64,000 bases of DNA from Solirubrobacteraceae bacterium (GTDB lineage: Bacteria > Actinomycetota > Thermoleophilia > Solirubrobacterales > Solirubrobacteraceae): NCBI GenBank assembly GCA_023230855.1, contig JALNWQ010000014.1, positions 53,167 through 117,166 of the forward strand. Direction: 5' to 3'. How positions within the stretch are numbered: the stretch's first letter is position 1; each line of letters opens with the position of its first letter. The notes under the pieces were generated by a model that was not told where the DNA came from, did no database searches, and saw only the letters and a program-made list of their open reading frames with translations. The position numbers and the translations under genes were made by a program. This document shows positions 51,030 to 59,592 of this stretch, piece after piece.

Positions 51030-51551
51030 TCAGTCGATGATCCGGCCGACGTCGATGCGGGTGACGCGGTGCCGGCTGCTGAGGAAGTACGTCGTGACGA
51101 CGCGTCCGGCCTCGGCCCGCCCCTGCCAGCACACGGACCGTCGTCCGACCGGCTCGCACGTCAGGCGGTAGGCGCGACGCAGCGCGCTGCGCCGCGAGCC
51201 GACCCGGATTCCCTTCGACGTGCGCTGCCGACGGCTCGTCGTGGACACGGCCGTCACCCGTCGCTCGCTCGAGGACCCCGGACCGAACGTCACGGTGATC
51301 CCGCGGTAGCGCTGGATCGTGATCCGTTGACCGTGGATCTCGCTGACCGGCCGGGAGACGCTCCGGGGCTCGCCGAGCCGGTCGCGGACGTCCGCGGCGG
51401 TCGCGTCGACCCGGACGCCGGCGATCGACGAGCCCGGGACGACGGCGGCCGCCGCGGGGGAGGGGACGGCGGCCGCGACCGCGACGGCGACGACGCCGAT
51501 CGGGACGGCGGCGGTGGCTCGGCGGCGGAGGGAGGCGGAGGCGTGGCGCAT
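51030..51551 (-). CDS. Small secreted protein with BamE/SmpA-like repeats
   Basis: 173 residues with a signal peptide (about 1-36, ending AAAA-VV). Two short segments, GVRVDATAADVRDRLGEP and GIRVGSRRSALRRAY, fit the pattern of SmpA/OmlA/BLIP-like folds. Two cysteines (CEPVGRRSVC) could form a disulfide. A strong SD, GGAGGAGG, lies about 8 bases before ATG 51551, in contrast to the leaderless neighbours. Function unknown. Confidence 0.65.
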   Translation of the reverse strand: MRHASASLRRRATAAVPIGVVAVAVAAAVPSPAAAAVVPGSSIAGVRVDATAADVRDRLGEPRSVSRPVSEIHGQRITIQRYRGITVTFGPGSSSERRVTAVSTTSRRQRTSKGIRVGSRRSALRRAYRLTCEPVGRRSVCWQGRAEAGRVVTTYFLSSRHRVTRIDVGRIID

Positions 51552-51681
51552 GACCGCATCCTCCTCCCGCCGGCGCACGCCATCGACACCCGGGCGAGGG
51601 AGCGCGGAGCCCCGGGGAAGGAACGCGTCGCCCGCCGGCGAACCTCCGGAGCGCAGGGCCTCACGACGCCCGGAGCCCACC

Positions 51682-52578
51682 GTGTCGCATCCCACCGAAC
51701 CCTCCGCCACCCCGCCCGCGTTCGGGTCGCCGCTCGACGGCGCCCGGAGCCTGGCGTCCGCGGTCCTCGGCCGGCGCCGGGAGGATTCGCGGGCCGCCGC
51801 CGCCGACGCGCCCGACGCGCCGACGTCGCGGCCCCGGGTGATCGTCATGGCCAACCAGAAGGGCGGCGTGGCGAAGACGACCACGACGCTCAACCTCGCC
51901 GTGGCGTTGGCGGAGCGCGGGCACCGCGTGCTGGCGATCGACCTCGACCCGCAGGGCAACCTCACGATGTCGCAGGGCCTGGACCCCGACGTCGTGGACC
52001 CCTCGATGTACCACGTGCTCGTCGAGGGGCGACCGATCCGCGACGTCACCCACGCGGCCGAGGTCGACGTCGCCGCCGCATCGATCGACCTGGCGTCCGC
52101 CGAGGTCGCGATGGCGTCGATGATCGGCCGCGAGCGGGCGCTGGAGCGGGCGCTGCGCGCCGTGGCCGACGACTACGACCACGTCTGCATCGACACGCCG
52201 CCGAGCCTCGGGCTGCTGACGATCAACGCCCTGACCGCCGCCGACCGCGTCATCGTGCCGGTGCAGGCCGAGTACCTGTCGCTGCGCGGCCTCGCCCAGC
52301 TCCGCCAGACGGTGGAGATGGTGCGCGAGCACCTCAACCCGCGCCTGCGGATCGAGGGCATCCTGCCGACCCTCCTGGACACCCGGACCGTCCACGCCCA
52401 GGAGGCGCTGGAGCTGCTCGAGGAGCACTTCGGCGACCAACTCTTCGTCACGCGCGTGCGCAAGACGATCCGCTTCGCCGAGGCCCCCGTGCGGGGGATG
52501 TCGGTGTTGCGCTACGACCCCGACAGCCGGGCCGCCCAGGCCTACCGCGACCTCGCCCAGGAGGTGCTCCGTCCATGA
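51682..52578 (+). CDS. ParA/Soj-family ATPase coupled to ftsZ
   Basis: A 298-residue ParA-type ATPase. The deviant Walker A is KGGVAKTTTTLN, Walker A' IDLDPQGNLTMSQG, and Walker B DHVCIDTPPSLGLL. A ~45-residue flexible N-terminus precedes it. ParA proteins use nucleoid-bound gradients to position chromosomes or other cargo. There is no parB or parS in the window, and the gene overlaps ftsZ (ATGA), which points to a division-site role. GTG 51682 has GGAG 6 bases upstream. Confidence 0.9.
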   Translation: MSHPTEPSATPPAFGSPLDGARSLASAVLGRRREDSRAAAADAPDAPTSRPRVIVMANQKGGVAKTTTTLNLAVALAERGHRVLAIDLDPQGNLTMSQGLDPDVVDPSMYHVLVEGRPIRDVTHAAEVDVAAASIDLASAEVAMASMIGRERALERALRAVADDYDHVCIDTPPSLGLLTINALTAADRVIVPVQAEYLSLRGLAQLRQTVEMVREHLNPRLRIEGILPTLLDTRTVHAQEALELLEEHFGDQLFVTRVRKTIRFAEAPVRGMSVLRYDPDSRAAQAYRDLAQEVLRP

Positions 52579-53996
52579 CACCGCACAACAATCGATCCAG
52601 CCTCCGCGAGGGCCCGCTGGCCGACCTCTTCCGCCGCACCGACGAGGCGGCCGCAGCGGCCGCCCCGCCGGTCGATCCGCGACTCCCGAGCCGCGTCGAG
52701 ATCGGCGCGGACCCGTCGCAGATCCTCGGCCTCGCCGACGTCGAGCCCGACCGCGCCGAGCTTCGCGGCGACGCGATGCCGCTCGTCGAGCGGACCGAGG
52801 CGACGGTCGCGGCGTGGGGTGACCGCGCCCCGCAGATCGCCAACCCGCACGGCCCGGTCATCCGCGTCGTCGGCGTCGGCGGTGGCGGCACGAACGCCGT
52901 CAACCGCATGATCGAGCACGGCATCACCGGCGTCGAGTTCCTCGCGGTCAACACCGACGCGCAGTCGCTGCAGGACAGCCTGGCCGAGACGACGATCCAC
53001 CTCGGTCGCGGCAGCACCCGGGGCCTCGGCGCGGGCGCGAACCCGGCCGTCGGCCGCGCGGCCGCGATGGAGCAGTTCGACGAGATCCGCTCCGCGCTGC
53101 AGGGCAGCGACATGGTGTTCATCGCCGCCGGCGAGGGTGGTGGCACCGGTACCGGCGCCGCACCGGTGGTGGCCCGGGCCGCCCGCGAGCTCGGCGCGCT
53201 CACCGTCGGCATCGTCACCAAGCCGTTCGCGTTCGAGGGTCGTCGTCGCGCGGAGTCCGCCGACCACGGCACCCAGGAGCTCGCCGGCGAGGTCGACACG
53301 CTCATCGTCGTCCCGAACAACCGGTTGCTGTCGGTGCTCGAGCGGGGCACGTCGATGGTCGACGCGTTCCGCGTCGCCGACGACGTCCTCCGTCAGGGCG
53401 TCCAGGGCATCAGCGAGCTCGTCACCGTCCCGGGCCTCATCAACCTGGACTTCGCGGACGTCCGCACGATCATGCAGGACCGCGGGGCGGCGCTGCTGGG
53501 CATCGGCCACGGCACCGGCGACGATCGCGCCGTCCAGGCCGCCGAGCGCGCGGTGTCGAGCCCGCTGCTGGAGACGTCGATGGACGGCGCCAAGGCGATC
53601 CTCCTGTCGATCACCGGCGGGGCGGACCTGTCGCTGTGGGAGATCAACGAGGCTGCCGAGGCGATCGGCGAGGCCGCCCACCCGGACGCGAACATCATCT
53701 TCGGCGCGATGGTCGACGAGCAGCTCGGCGACGAGGTGTGGGTCACCGTCGTCGCGACCGGCTACGACCACCAGCCGCACCTCGACCCGGTCGACCACGG
53801 CGCCCGTCCGGTGCGGGTGCCCGACGGGGAGCCGCGCGTCACGCGTCGCACGGCCCCGCGCGAGCCGGTCGTCACCCGTCGCACCGCGCCCCGCGAGCCG
53901 GCGGTCACGCGTCGCGCCCCGGCGGCCGTCGGTCGCGACCGCTACGGCGACGACCCGGGCTGGAGCGTCCCCGAGTTCGAGATCGGCGGCCGGTAG
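52575..53996 (+). CDS. ftsZ: FtsZ cell-division GTPase with long N-terminal extension
   Basis: A 473-residue tubulin-like GTPase that forms the cytokinetic ring. Residues 1-93 are an extra Asp/Pro/Ala-rich region absent from standard FtsZ. The core then begins (GPVIRVVGVGGGGTNAVNRM) and holds the G-box GGGTGTGAAP and the catalytic T7 loop GLINLDFADVRTIM, so it should be active. The C-terminal tail has a repeated VTRRTAPREP unit, then a short conserved-looking end PEFEIGGR in place of the usual actinobacterial peptide. Coupled to parA upstream and followed by a terminator. No other dcw-cluster gene is adjacent. Confidence 0.93.
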   Translation: MTPHNNRSSLREGPLADLFRRTDEAAAAAAPPVDPRLPSRVEIGADPSQILGLADVEPDRAELRGDAMPLVERTEATVAAWGDRAPQIANPHGPVIRVVGVGGGGTNAVNRMIEHGITGVEFLAVNTDAQSLQDSLAETTIHLGRGSTRGLGAGANPAVGRAAAMEQFDEIRSALQGSDMVFIAAGEGGGTGTGAAPVVARAARELGALTVGIVTKPFAFEGRRRAESADHGTQELAGEVDTLIVVPNNRLLSVLERGTSMVDAFRVADDVLRQGVQGISELVTVPGLINLDFADVRTIMQDRGAALLGIGHGTGDDRAVQAAERAVSSPLLETSMDGAKAILLSITGGADLSLWEINEAAEAIGEAAHPDANIIFGAMVDEQLGDEVWVTVVATGYDHQPHLDPVDHGARPVRVPDGEPRVTRRTAPREPVVTRRTAPREPAVTRRAPAAVGRDRYGDDPGWSVPEFEIGGR

Positions 53997-54009
53997 CGCC
54001 GCCACGGTC

Positions 54010-54034
54010 GAGCGCCCGGCCCCGCCGGGCGCTC
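54010..54034. terminator. Bidirectional terminator after ftsZ
   Basis: Perfect 10-bp stem GAGCGCCCGG/CCGGGCGCTC with a CCCCG loop, between the convergent ftsZ and Lon-N genes. It overlaps the first bases of the latter's stop codon. Confidence 0.7.
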
Positions 54035-54656
54035 AGCCGAACCGCACGACGCCGTTGCTCGCGCCGCGGACCTTGGCGAGGTCGGCGAACTCGAGGCGCT
54101 TGAGCGCGGCCCGCAGCAGCGCCAGCAGCTGACGCAGGCGCGCGTTCTCCGACCGGGCCTCGAGCATCTGCTGCTTGACGTCGACGGCGAACTCCACGGT
54201 GCCCGCGAGCGCATAGGCGGACGCGCCGAGCAGGTCGGCCGGCGCGACGTCGTGGTCGGTGGCCTGGCGCGCCAGCGACGCGTACGCCTGACGCACCGCC
54301 GCCGCGGCGTCGTGGTCGAGCGGCTCGTCGTCGTCGTCGAGGAACTCGACCTCGGCGGACGAGAAGCTGTGGAGGTGGTGCTCCTCCACGACGCGGAACG
54401 GGCGGGTGCCGCGGGTGAGGACGTCCAGGCGTCCGTCGTCGAACCGCTGCAGCACCTCGACGATCCGCATGGCGCAGCCGACGGAGCGGGGGCCGTCGTC
54501 GTCGGCCAGGACGATGCCGAACTCCCGGTCCTGGTCCAGGCAGACCGCCGCCAGGTCGCGGTACCGCGGCTCGAACACGTGGAGCGGCACGTCCTCGCCG
54601 GGCAACGCGACGATCGCCAACGGGAAGAGCGGCAGGTCCGGCTCGACGTCGCCCAT
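54033..54656 (-). CDS. LON substrate-binding-domain protein
   Basis: A 207-residue protein matching the N-terminal (substrate-recognition) domain of Lon protease alone: LPLFPLAIVALPGEDVPLHVFEPRYRDL is the family opening. There is no ATPase or protease part. Residues 150-200 are helical, possibly a coiled coil. Such stand-alone LON domains are common in actinobacteria; the client is unknown. ATG 54656 has TATCCT 6 bases upstream. Confidence 0.85.
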   Translation of the reverse strand: MGDVEPDLPLFPLAIVALPGEDVPLHVFEPRYRDLAAVCLDQDREFGIVLADDDGPRSVGCAMRIVEVLQRFDDGRLDVLTRGTRPFRVVEEHHLHSFSSAEVEFLDDDDEPLDHDAAAAVRQAYASLARQATDHDVAPADLLGASAYALAGTVEFAVDVKQQMLEARSENARLRQLLALLRAALKRLEFADLAKVRGASNGVVRFG

Positions 54657-54662
54657 GACCCG

Positions 54663-54668
54663 AGGATA
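54663..54668 (-). promoter_or_regulatory. -10 element TATCCT of the LON-domain gene
   Basis: 6 bases upstream of ATG 54656 on the minus strand. Confidence 0.6.
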
Positions 54669-54805
54669 CGCCCGGACGGACGTCGCCGGTAGGGGTCGCG
54701 CACGCCGCGCGTCCGCCGGTCGAGTGGTCGGACGTCAATGGACGGCGATCGCGGCCGATCCACGCGACGACCCGACCCACGGCGGGCGACGAGGAGAAGT
54801 CGGCC

Positions 54806-56038
54806 TCAGCCGTGCGTCGGCGACGGGACCGTCGCCCGCACGACCGGGCGCTCGGCCACGAGCTCGGCGTAGAGCGCGGCGGTCTCGCGGGCGATCTCGG
54901 CCCAGTCGAACCGTCGCACGTGCTCGCTGGCGCGCTCGACGACCCGGGCGCGCAGGGCGTCGTCGGTGAGCAGCCGCTCCATGAGCGCCCCGAGCGCGAC
55001 CGGGTCGCGCGAGGGGAAGCGCAGGTCGACCTGGTCCTCGGGGACGACCTCGCGCAGCCCGCCGGAGTCGGCGACGATGCACGGGCAGCCGGACGCCATC
55101 GCCTCGAGCGCGACGAGCCCGAACGGCTCGAAGATCGACGGGACCACGCACAGGTCGCTGATCCGGTAGAGCGCGTGCAGCAGGTGGTCGTCGATCCAGC
55201 CGACGAACGTGCCGTGCGCGTCGAGGCCCAGATCGGCGGCCTGCCGGTGCAGCTCCTCCTCGTGCGTGCCGGACCCGGCGACGACGAACCGCACCCCGCC
55301 GACCCGCTCGATGACGCCGTCCGGTCCGCCGAGCGCGTCGAGCGCGAACTGGAACCCCTTCTCGTACACGAGCCGGCCGACGAGGAGCACGAGCCGCTCG
55401 TCCGGGGCGGCGAACCGGGCGCGCAGCGCGTCCAGGTCCTCGTGCTCCAGCAGGTCGGCGGCGTCGATGCCGTTGGGGATGACCTGCACCCGCGTCTCGT
55501 CCAGCCCGAAGACGTCGGACACGTGGCCGCGCATGTAGTGCGAGCACGTGATCGTGCGGTCGGCGCGGCGGGCCATCCACGTCTCGATCCCGTGGATGTG
55601 GCTCTGCGGATGCCGGCCGACCCAGCCCTGGTGGCGGCCGTACTCGGTGGCGTGGATCGTGGCCACCATCGGCAGGTCGGCGTGGCGGGCCAGGTGGTCG
55701 GCGGCCGACGCGACGAGCCAGTCGTGGCCGTGGACGAGGTCGAACGCTGCGCCGTCGAGCAGACCGCGGCCGCGGACGGTCATGTCGTGGTTCATCGCGG
55801 CGATCCACTCGAGGAACGCGTCCATGTCCGACGGCTTCGCCGGCTCGGGGACGCGGTGCAGGTGGACGCCCTCCTCGAGCGTCGGGCCGTCGTCGGTCGG
55901 CGATCCGGTGGTCGCGCGGGTCAGGACGTGGATCTCGTGCCCCTGCGCGGCGAGGTGCGTCGCGAGCTTGTGGACGTGCCGGGCGAGCCCGCCCTCGACG
56001 ACCGGTGGGTACTCCCAACTGAGGATGAGGACGCGCAT
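54806..56038 (-). CDS. GT4 glycosyltransferase (alpha-glucan synthase, Rv3032-like)
   Basis: A 410-residue GT-B enzyme. Opening LSWEYPPVVEGGLARHVHKL, donor site VGRLVYEKGF, and the catalytic E-x7-E in SIFEPFGLVALEAMASG. It is closest in type to glycogen synthase-like GT4 enzymes that extend alpha-1,4-glucan. It is third in the operon methyltransferase-GH57-GT4, the gene order of the mycobacterial methylglucose lipopolysaccharide (MGLP) locus, and starts 4 bases after the GH57 stop. Confidence 0.88.
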   Translation of the reverse strand: MRVLILSWEYPPVVEGGLARHVHKLATHLAAQGHEIHVLTRATTGSPTDDGPTLEEGVHLHRVPEPAKPSDMDAFLEWIAAMNHDMTVRGRGLLDGAAFDLVHGHDWLVASAADHLARHADLPMVATIHATEYGRHQGWVGRHPQSHIHGIETWMARRADRTITCSHYMRGHVSDVFGLDETRVQVIPNGIDAADLLEHEDLDALRARFAAPDERLVLLVGRLVYEKGFQFALDALGGPDGVIERVGGVRFVVAGSGTHEEELHRQAADLGLDAHGTFVGWIDDHLLHALYRISDLCVVPSIFEPFGLVALEAMASGCPCIVADSGGLREVVPEDQVDLRFPSRDPVALGALMERLLTDDALRARVVERASEHVRRFDWAEIARETAALYAELVAERPVVRATVPSPTHG

Positions 56039-56042
56039 GGGC

Positions 56043-57458
56043 TCAGGGGCCGGGGGTCGCGGCGTCGAGGAACGGCGCCAGGTTCCGTACCGACGGATCC
56101 GGAGACCCTAGCGCGGCGAGCGCCCCGTCCAGCGCCTCGGCGTGGCCGTCGGCGCGGACGTCCGGGTAGTCGCCGGCGGTGCCGCGGGTGTGGAGGAACG
56201 CCCAGTCGCTGGACTGCAGCGCCAGCAGCTCGCGCCACGCCCGGACCGGGGCGGCGGGCCCGCGGGCGACGACGTCGAGCTCGGCCCGCCGCATCCGTGC
56301 GGTGCGGTCCGCGACGCCCGGGTTGCTCCACGTCCACAGCGACCGCCGGGCGCCCCAGGTCGTCGTCGTGCGGGCGGGGGAGGGCAGCGGCGCGGGATCG
56401 ACGCCGGCCGCGGCGTCGTCGGCGAGGACCGGCTCCGGCCCGTCGCGGTGGAGCTCGTCGAGGACCGCCTGCAGCCACCACGGGCCCTCGAGCCACCAGT
56501 GCCCGAGGAACTCGGTGTCCATCGCGACCGTCGCGACCCCGCCGCCGGCCAGGCGCTCTCGGGCGGCGGCGACGAACGCCGCCGCGTCGGCGACCGCCCG
56601 CTCGCGCGCACGGTCGGGATCCCACGCACGGCCGTCGTTGGACCACGGCATGAGGTCGAACGTCGTGCGCCGGTGCGAGTCGCGGTACGCGCCGGCGGCC
56701 GGGATCGCCCCGTCGGCCCACACGAGGTCCATGAGCGTGCGGTCCAGCGGCAGGAGCGTCGTGCCGCACCCGGTCGCGTACGGCCGCAGCTGCGCGTCGG
56801 TCCCGTGTCCCAGCGGGTCGGTGAGGTCGACGCACGCGGCGCGCACGCCGGCGCGGCCGAGCGCGTCGTCGAGCGACGGGTCGTAGGCGCACTCCGGCAG
56901 CCACAGCCCGCCGCGCCACGGCCGGCCCGCCCGACGGCGGTGCGCGTCGATCCCCACCCGTAGCTGCGCGGTGACGCCCTCGTCGGTCGCGAGCACCGGC
57001 AGCACCGCGTGGGTCGCCGACGACGTCCAGTCGGCCCGGGCGAGCAGGCCACCGGTGAGATCGGCCGGCGACCGGGCCGATGCCGCGCCGGCCACGGCCC
57101 GCGACGCGGCGCGGTACGTCTCGCGCTGGACCTCCAGCGCCCGCGCCGCACCGTGCGCGCCCGACGCCGACAGCCCGTCGATCTCACGGGCGAACACGTC
57201 CTCGCGGACGTCGTCGAGGAACGTGCGGTACCGCCGCGCGACGTCGGGCGCGGCGAGCTGGTCGCCGAGCACCGGCGTCACCGACACCGTCACCCGGTCG
57301 CCGAGCGGGTGACGGGCCAGCACGCCCAGCAGCGGCCGGTACGACGTGGCGACGGCCTCCCACAGCCACTCCTCGCCGAACGGCCAGGTGCCGAACCCCT
57401 CGACGTACGGCAGGTGGGTGTGGAGGACGAGGACGACCCGCCCCGGCCCGCCGCTCAC
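56043..57458 (-). CDS. GH57 alpha-glucan branching enzyme (Rv3031-like)
   Basis: A 471-residue GH57 enzyme. LHTHLPY opens the barrel, the nucleophile glutamate is in WLPECAYDPSL, and the acid aspartate is in AMDTEFLGHWWLEG. A C-terminal helical DUF1957-type domain follows. Branching enzymes of this family make alpha-1,6 branches in glycogen or polymethylated glucans. GTG 57458 start, 64 bases after the methyltransferase gene. Confidence 0.88.
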   Translation of the reverse strand: MSGGPGRVVLVLHTHLPYVEGFGTWPFGEEWLWEAVATSYRPLLGVLARHPLGDRVTVSVTPVLGDQLAAPDVARRYRTFLDDVREDVFAREIDGLSASGAHGAARALEVQRETYRAASRAVAGAASARSPADLTGGLLARADWTSSATHAVLPVLATDEGVTAQLRVGIDAHRRRAGRPWRGGLWLPECAYDPSLDDALGRAGVRAACVDLTDPLGHGTDAQLRPYATGCGTTLLPLDRTLMDLVWADGAIPAAGAYRDSHRRTTFDLMPWSNDGRAWDPDRARERAVADAAAFVAAARERLAGGGVATVAMDTEFLGHWWLEGPWWLQAVLDELHRDGPEPVLADDAAAGVDPAPLPSPARTTTTWGARRSLWTWSNPGVADRTARMRRAELDVVARGPAAPVRAWRELLALQSSDWAFLHTRGTAGDYPDVRADGHAEALDGALAALGSPDPSVRNLAPFLDAATPGP

Positions 57459-57522
57459 GGCCGCGGGCGCCGGCCGGCGGGGGACCGGCGGGCGACGAGG
57501 TGGCTCCGGGTCGCGCGACCGC

Positions 57523-58332
57523 TCACGGGCGCAGGACCGCGACGAAGTCGAGCGCCCGGTCGAGGTCGGCGCCCTCCTCCGGCCGCCGCAGCACGAAGTC
57601 CGACGCGGCGATCGCGGGGGTGAACCACCCGTAGAACGGCTTCGTCAGTCGCAGCGCCTTGTGGATCCGGTCCCAGCCCAGCCGCTCGATCGCGGTCTGG
57701 TGCAGCGCGAGCTTGCGGGCGTGGTACAGGCCGTGGATCTCGACGTGGGAGAAGCGCCGCTCCAACAGCTCGCGGAACTCGTCGGCGCGGTACTCCTTGA
57801 CGTGCCACGGGTTCTCGGACTTCTCGGCGCCCTCGGGCGCCAGCGTCAGGAGGTTGGGGGTGGAGACGACGACCTCGCCGTCGGGCCCGGCGAGCGTCGC
57901 CAGGCGCGCGAGGAGCCCGTCGGGGTCCTGCACGTGCTCGATCGTCTGGAGGAACGTCACGACGTCGACGTCGCCGTCCCACGTCTCGACGAGGTCGCGG
58001 TCGAACCGCAGGCCGTCGGCGACGTACCGCAGCCGCGCGTGCTCGTGGGCCTCGGGGTTGGCGTCCACGCCGACGACGTGCTCGGCGTGCCGGGCGAGGA
58101 CCGCGGCGCCGTAGCCCTCCCCGCACGCCAGGTCGACGACCCGGGTCCGCCCGCCCGCCCGCGCGCGGGCCGCGATCCGCCCGGCGATCCACTCGTACAC
58201 GACGAGGTGACGGCGGTACCAGTAGTTCTCCTCCGGCACGTCCGGGAGGGTCCGCTCGCCGGTGAGCTCCAGTGGCGGCACGCCGGTCGGCTGGTCGCGC
58301 TGGACGTACCGCGGGGCTTCGACGTCGGGCAT
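57523..58332 (-). CDS. SAM-dependent methyltransferase (Rv3030-like)
   Basis: A 269-residue class I methyltransferase. SAM motif I is VVDLACGEGYGAAVL, motif II is VVGVDANPEAHEHA. It heads the operon with GH57 and GT4 and could methylate glucose residues of the product. Start at ATG 58332 with TACCCT 7 bases upstream. The sugar acceptor is inferred only from context. Confidence 0.8.
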   Translation of the reverse strand: MPDVEAPRYVQRDQPTGVPPLELTGERTLPDVPEENYWYRRHLVVYEWIAGRIAARARAGGRTRVVDLACGEGYGAAVLARHAEHVVGVDANPEAHEHARLRYVADGLRFDRDLVETWDGDVDVVTFLQTIEHVQDPDGLLARLATLAGPDGEVVVSTPNLLTLAPEGAEKSENPWHVKEYRADEFRELLERRFSHVEIHGLYHARKLALHQTAIERLGWDRIHKALRLTKPFYGWFTPAIAASDFVLRRPEEGADLDRALDFVAVLRP

Positions 58333-58339
58333 CGCGGGC

Positions 58340-58345
58340 AGGGTA
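58340..58345 (-). promoter_or_regulatory. -10 element TACCCT of the methyltransferase-GH57-GT4 operon
   Basis: 7 bases upstream of ATG 58332 on the minus strand. Confidence 0.55.
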
Positions 58346-58478
58346 GAGGACGACCGCCACGGGCCGGACGCCGGGCGGTGGGCGTGGCGCGAGCCGGGCG
58401 CGCGGCCCGGGGCCGGGCGGCCCGGGTGGCGGGCCGTCGGCCGGGGAGCCGCGCGTCCGCCCTACACTCACCGGTCCG

Positions 58479-59441
58479 ATGACGCCCTTCCCCACGACCG
58501 GCACCGCCGCGGCCGAGCCCGAGACCGCCGAGCGGATCCGCGACGTCAACACCCGCTACCACGACGGCGCCGCGGCCCACTACGACGCCAAGTGGGGCAT
58601 CGACTGGGGCGACGTCGGCCGCGACCAGGTGCTCGGCAAGCTCGAGAAGCTCCTCGGCCGCCCGCTGCCGCGGTTCGAGCGGTCGCTCGAGATCGGGGCG
58701 GGCACCGGGTACATCACGCTGCACCTGCTGCGGGCCGGGATCGTCGCCGACGCGACCGCCACCGACATCTCGCCCGGAATGGTCGACGCGCTGCGCGGCA
58801 ACGCGGAGCGGCTCGGCCTCACCGTCGACGCGCGGGTCGCCGACGCCGAGCGGCTGCCGTTCGACGACGAGAGCTTCGACCTCGTCTGCGGCCACGCCGT
58901 GCTGCACCACATCCCCGACCTGGACCGGGCGTTCGCCGAGCTGCACCGGGTGCTGCGCCCCGGCGGCGTCGTGCTCTTCGCCGGCGAGCCGTCCCGCAAC
59001 GGCGACCGGATCGCGGTCGTCCCCAAGCGCTCCGCGACGCTCCTGGCGCCGGTGTGGCGCCGGGCGATCGGCGCGCGTCCCGCCGAGCGCGGCCACGACG
59101 ACGGGGGCGAGGAGAACCACGAGCTGGAGCACCTCGTCGACGTCCACGCGTTCGTTCCCGACGAGCTGCGCCGGCCGGTCGAGGCGGCGGGGTTCGCCGA
59201 CGTGCGGGTGCAGGGGGAGGAGCTCGCCGCCAACTGGTTCGGCTGGTTCAACCGGGCGCTCGAGACGACAGCCCGTCGCGAGGACGTGCCGCTGCGGTGG
59301 CAGAAGTACGCCTTCCACGGCTACCTCCTCTTCCAGCGCCTCGACCGTCGCCTGCTCGAGGGTCGGCTGCCGGCCGGGATCTTCTACAACCTCATGGTCG
59401 TGGGCCGGAAGGCCGCGGACGGGGAACGACCGGCGGCGTAG
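58479..59441 (+). CDS. SAM-dependent methyltransferase, divergent from the glucan operon
   Basis: A 320-residue class I methyltransferase. Motif I is LEIGAGTGYITLHLL, then ATDISPGM, and the post-motif CGHAVLHHIPDLDRAFAELHRVLRPGG. It is divergent from the glucan operon across 146 bases. A TACACT lies 10 bases before the ATG, a short leader. It could be a second methylating enzyme for the same polymer; that is inference. Confidence 0.83.
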   Translation: MTPFPTTGTAAAEPETAERIRDVNTRYHDGAAAHYDAKWGIDWGDVGRDQVLGKLEKLLGRPLPRFERSLEIGAGTGYITLHLLRAGIVADATATDISPGMVDALRGNAERLGLTVDARVADAERLPFDDESFDLVCGHAVLHHIPDLDRAFAELHRVLRPGGVVLFAGEPSRNGDRIAVVPKRSATLLAPVWRRAIGARPAERGHDDGGEENHELEHLVDVHAFVPDELRRPVEAAGFADVRVQGEELAANWFGWFNRALETTARREDVPLRWQKYAFHGYLLFQRLDRRLLEGRLPAGIFYNLMVVGRKAADGERPAA

Positions 59442-59592
59442 CGCGTCCGACCGGACGTCCGGCCGCGGGCGGGCCCGGCGTCGACCGGTGAGACGTCCAT
59501 GAGAACACGGTCACGGGACGGGCGCGTCGTGCAAGCGTGCCCCGCGTCCCCGGGGGTGCGTGCGTGCGTCCCCTCGACCACCAGGAGCCACC

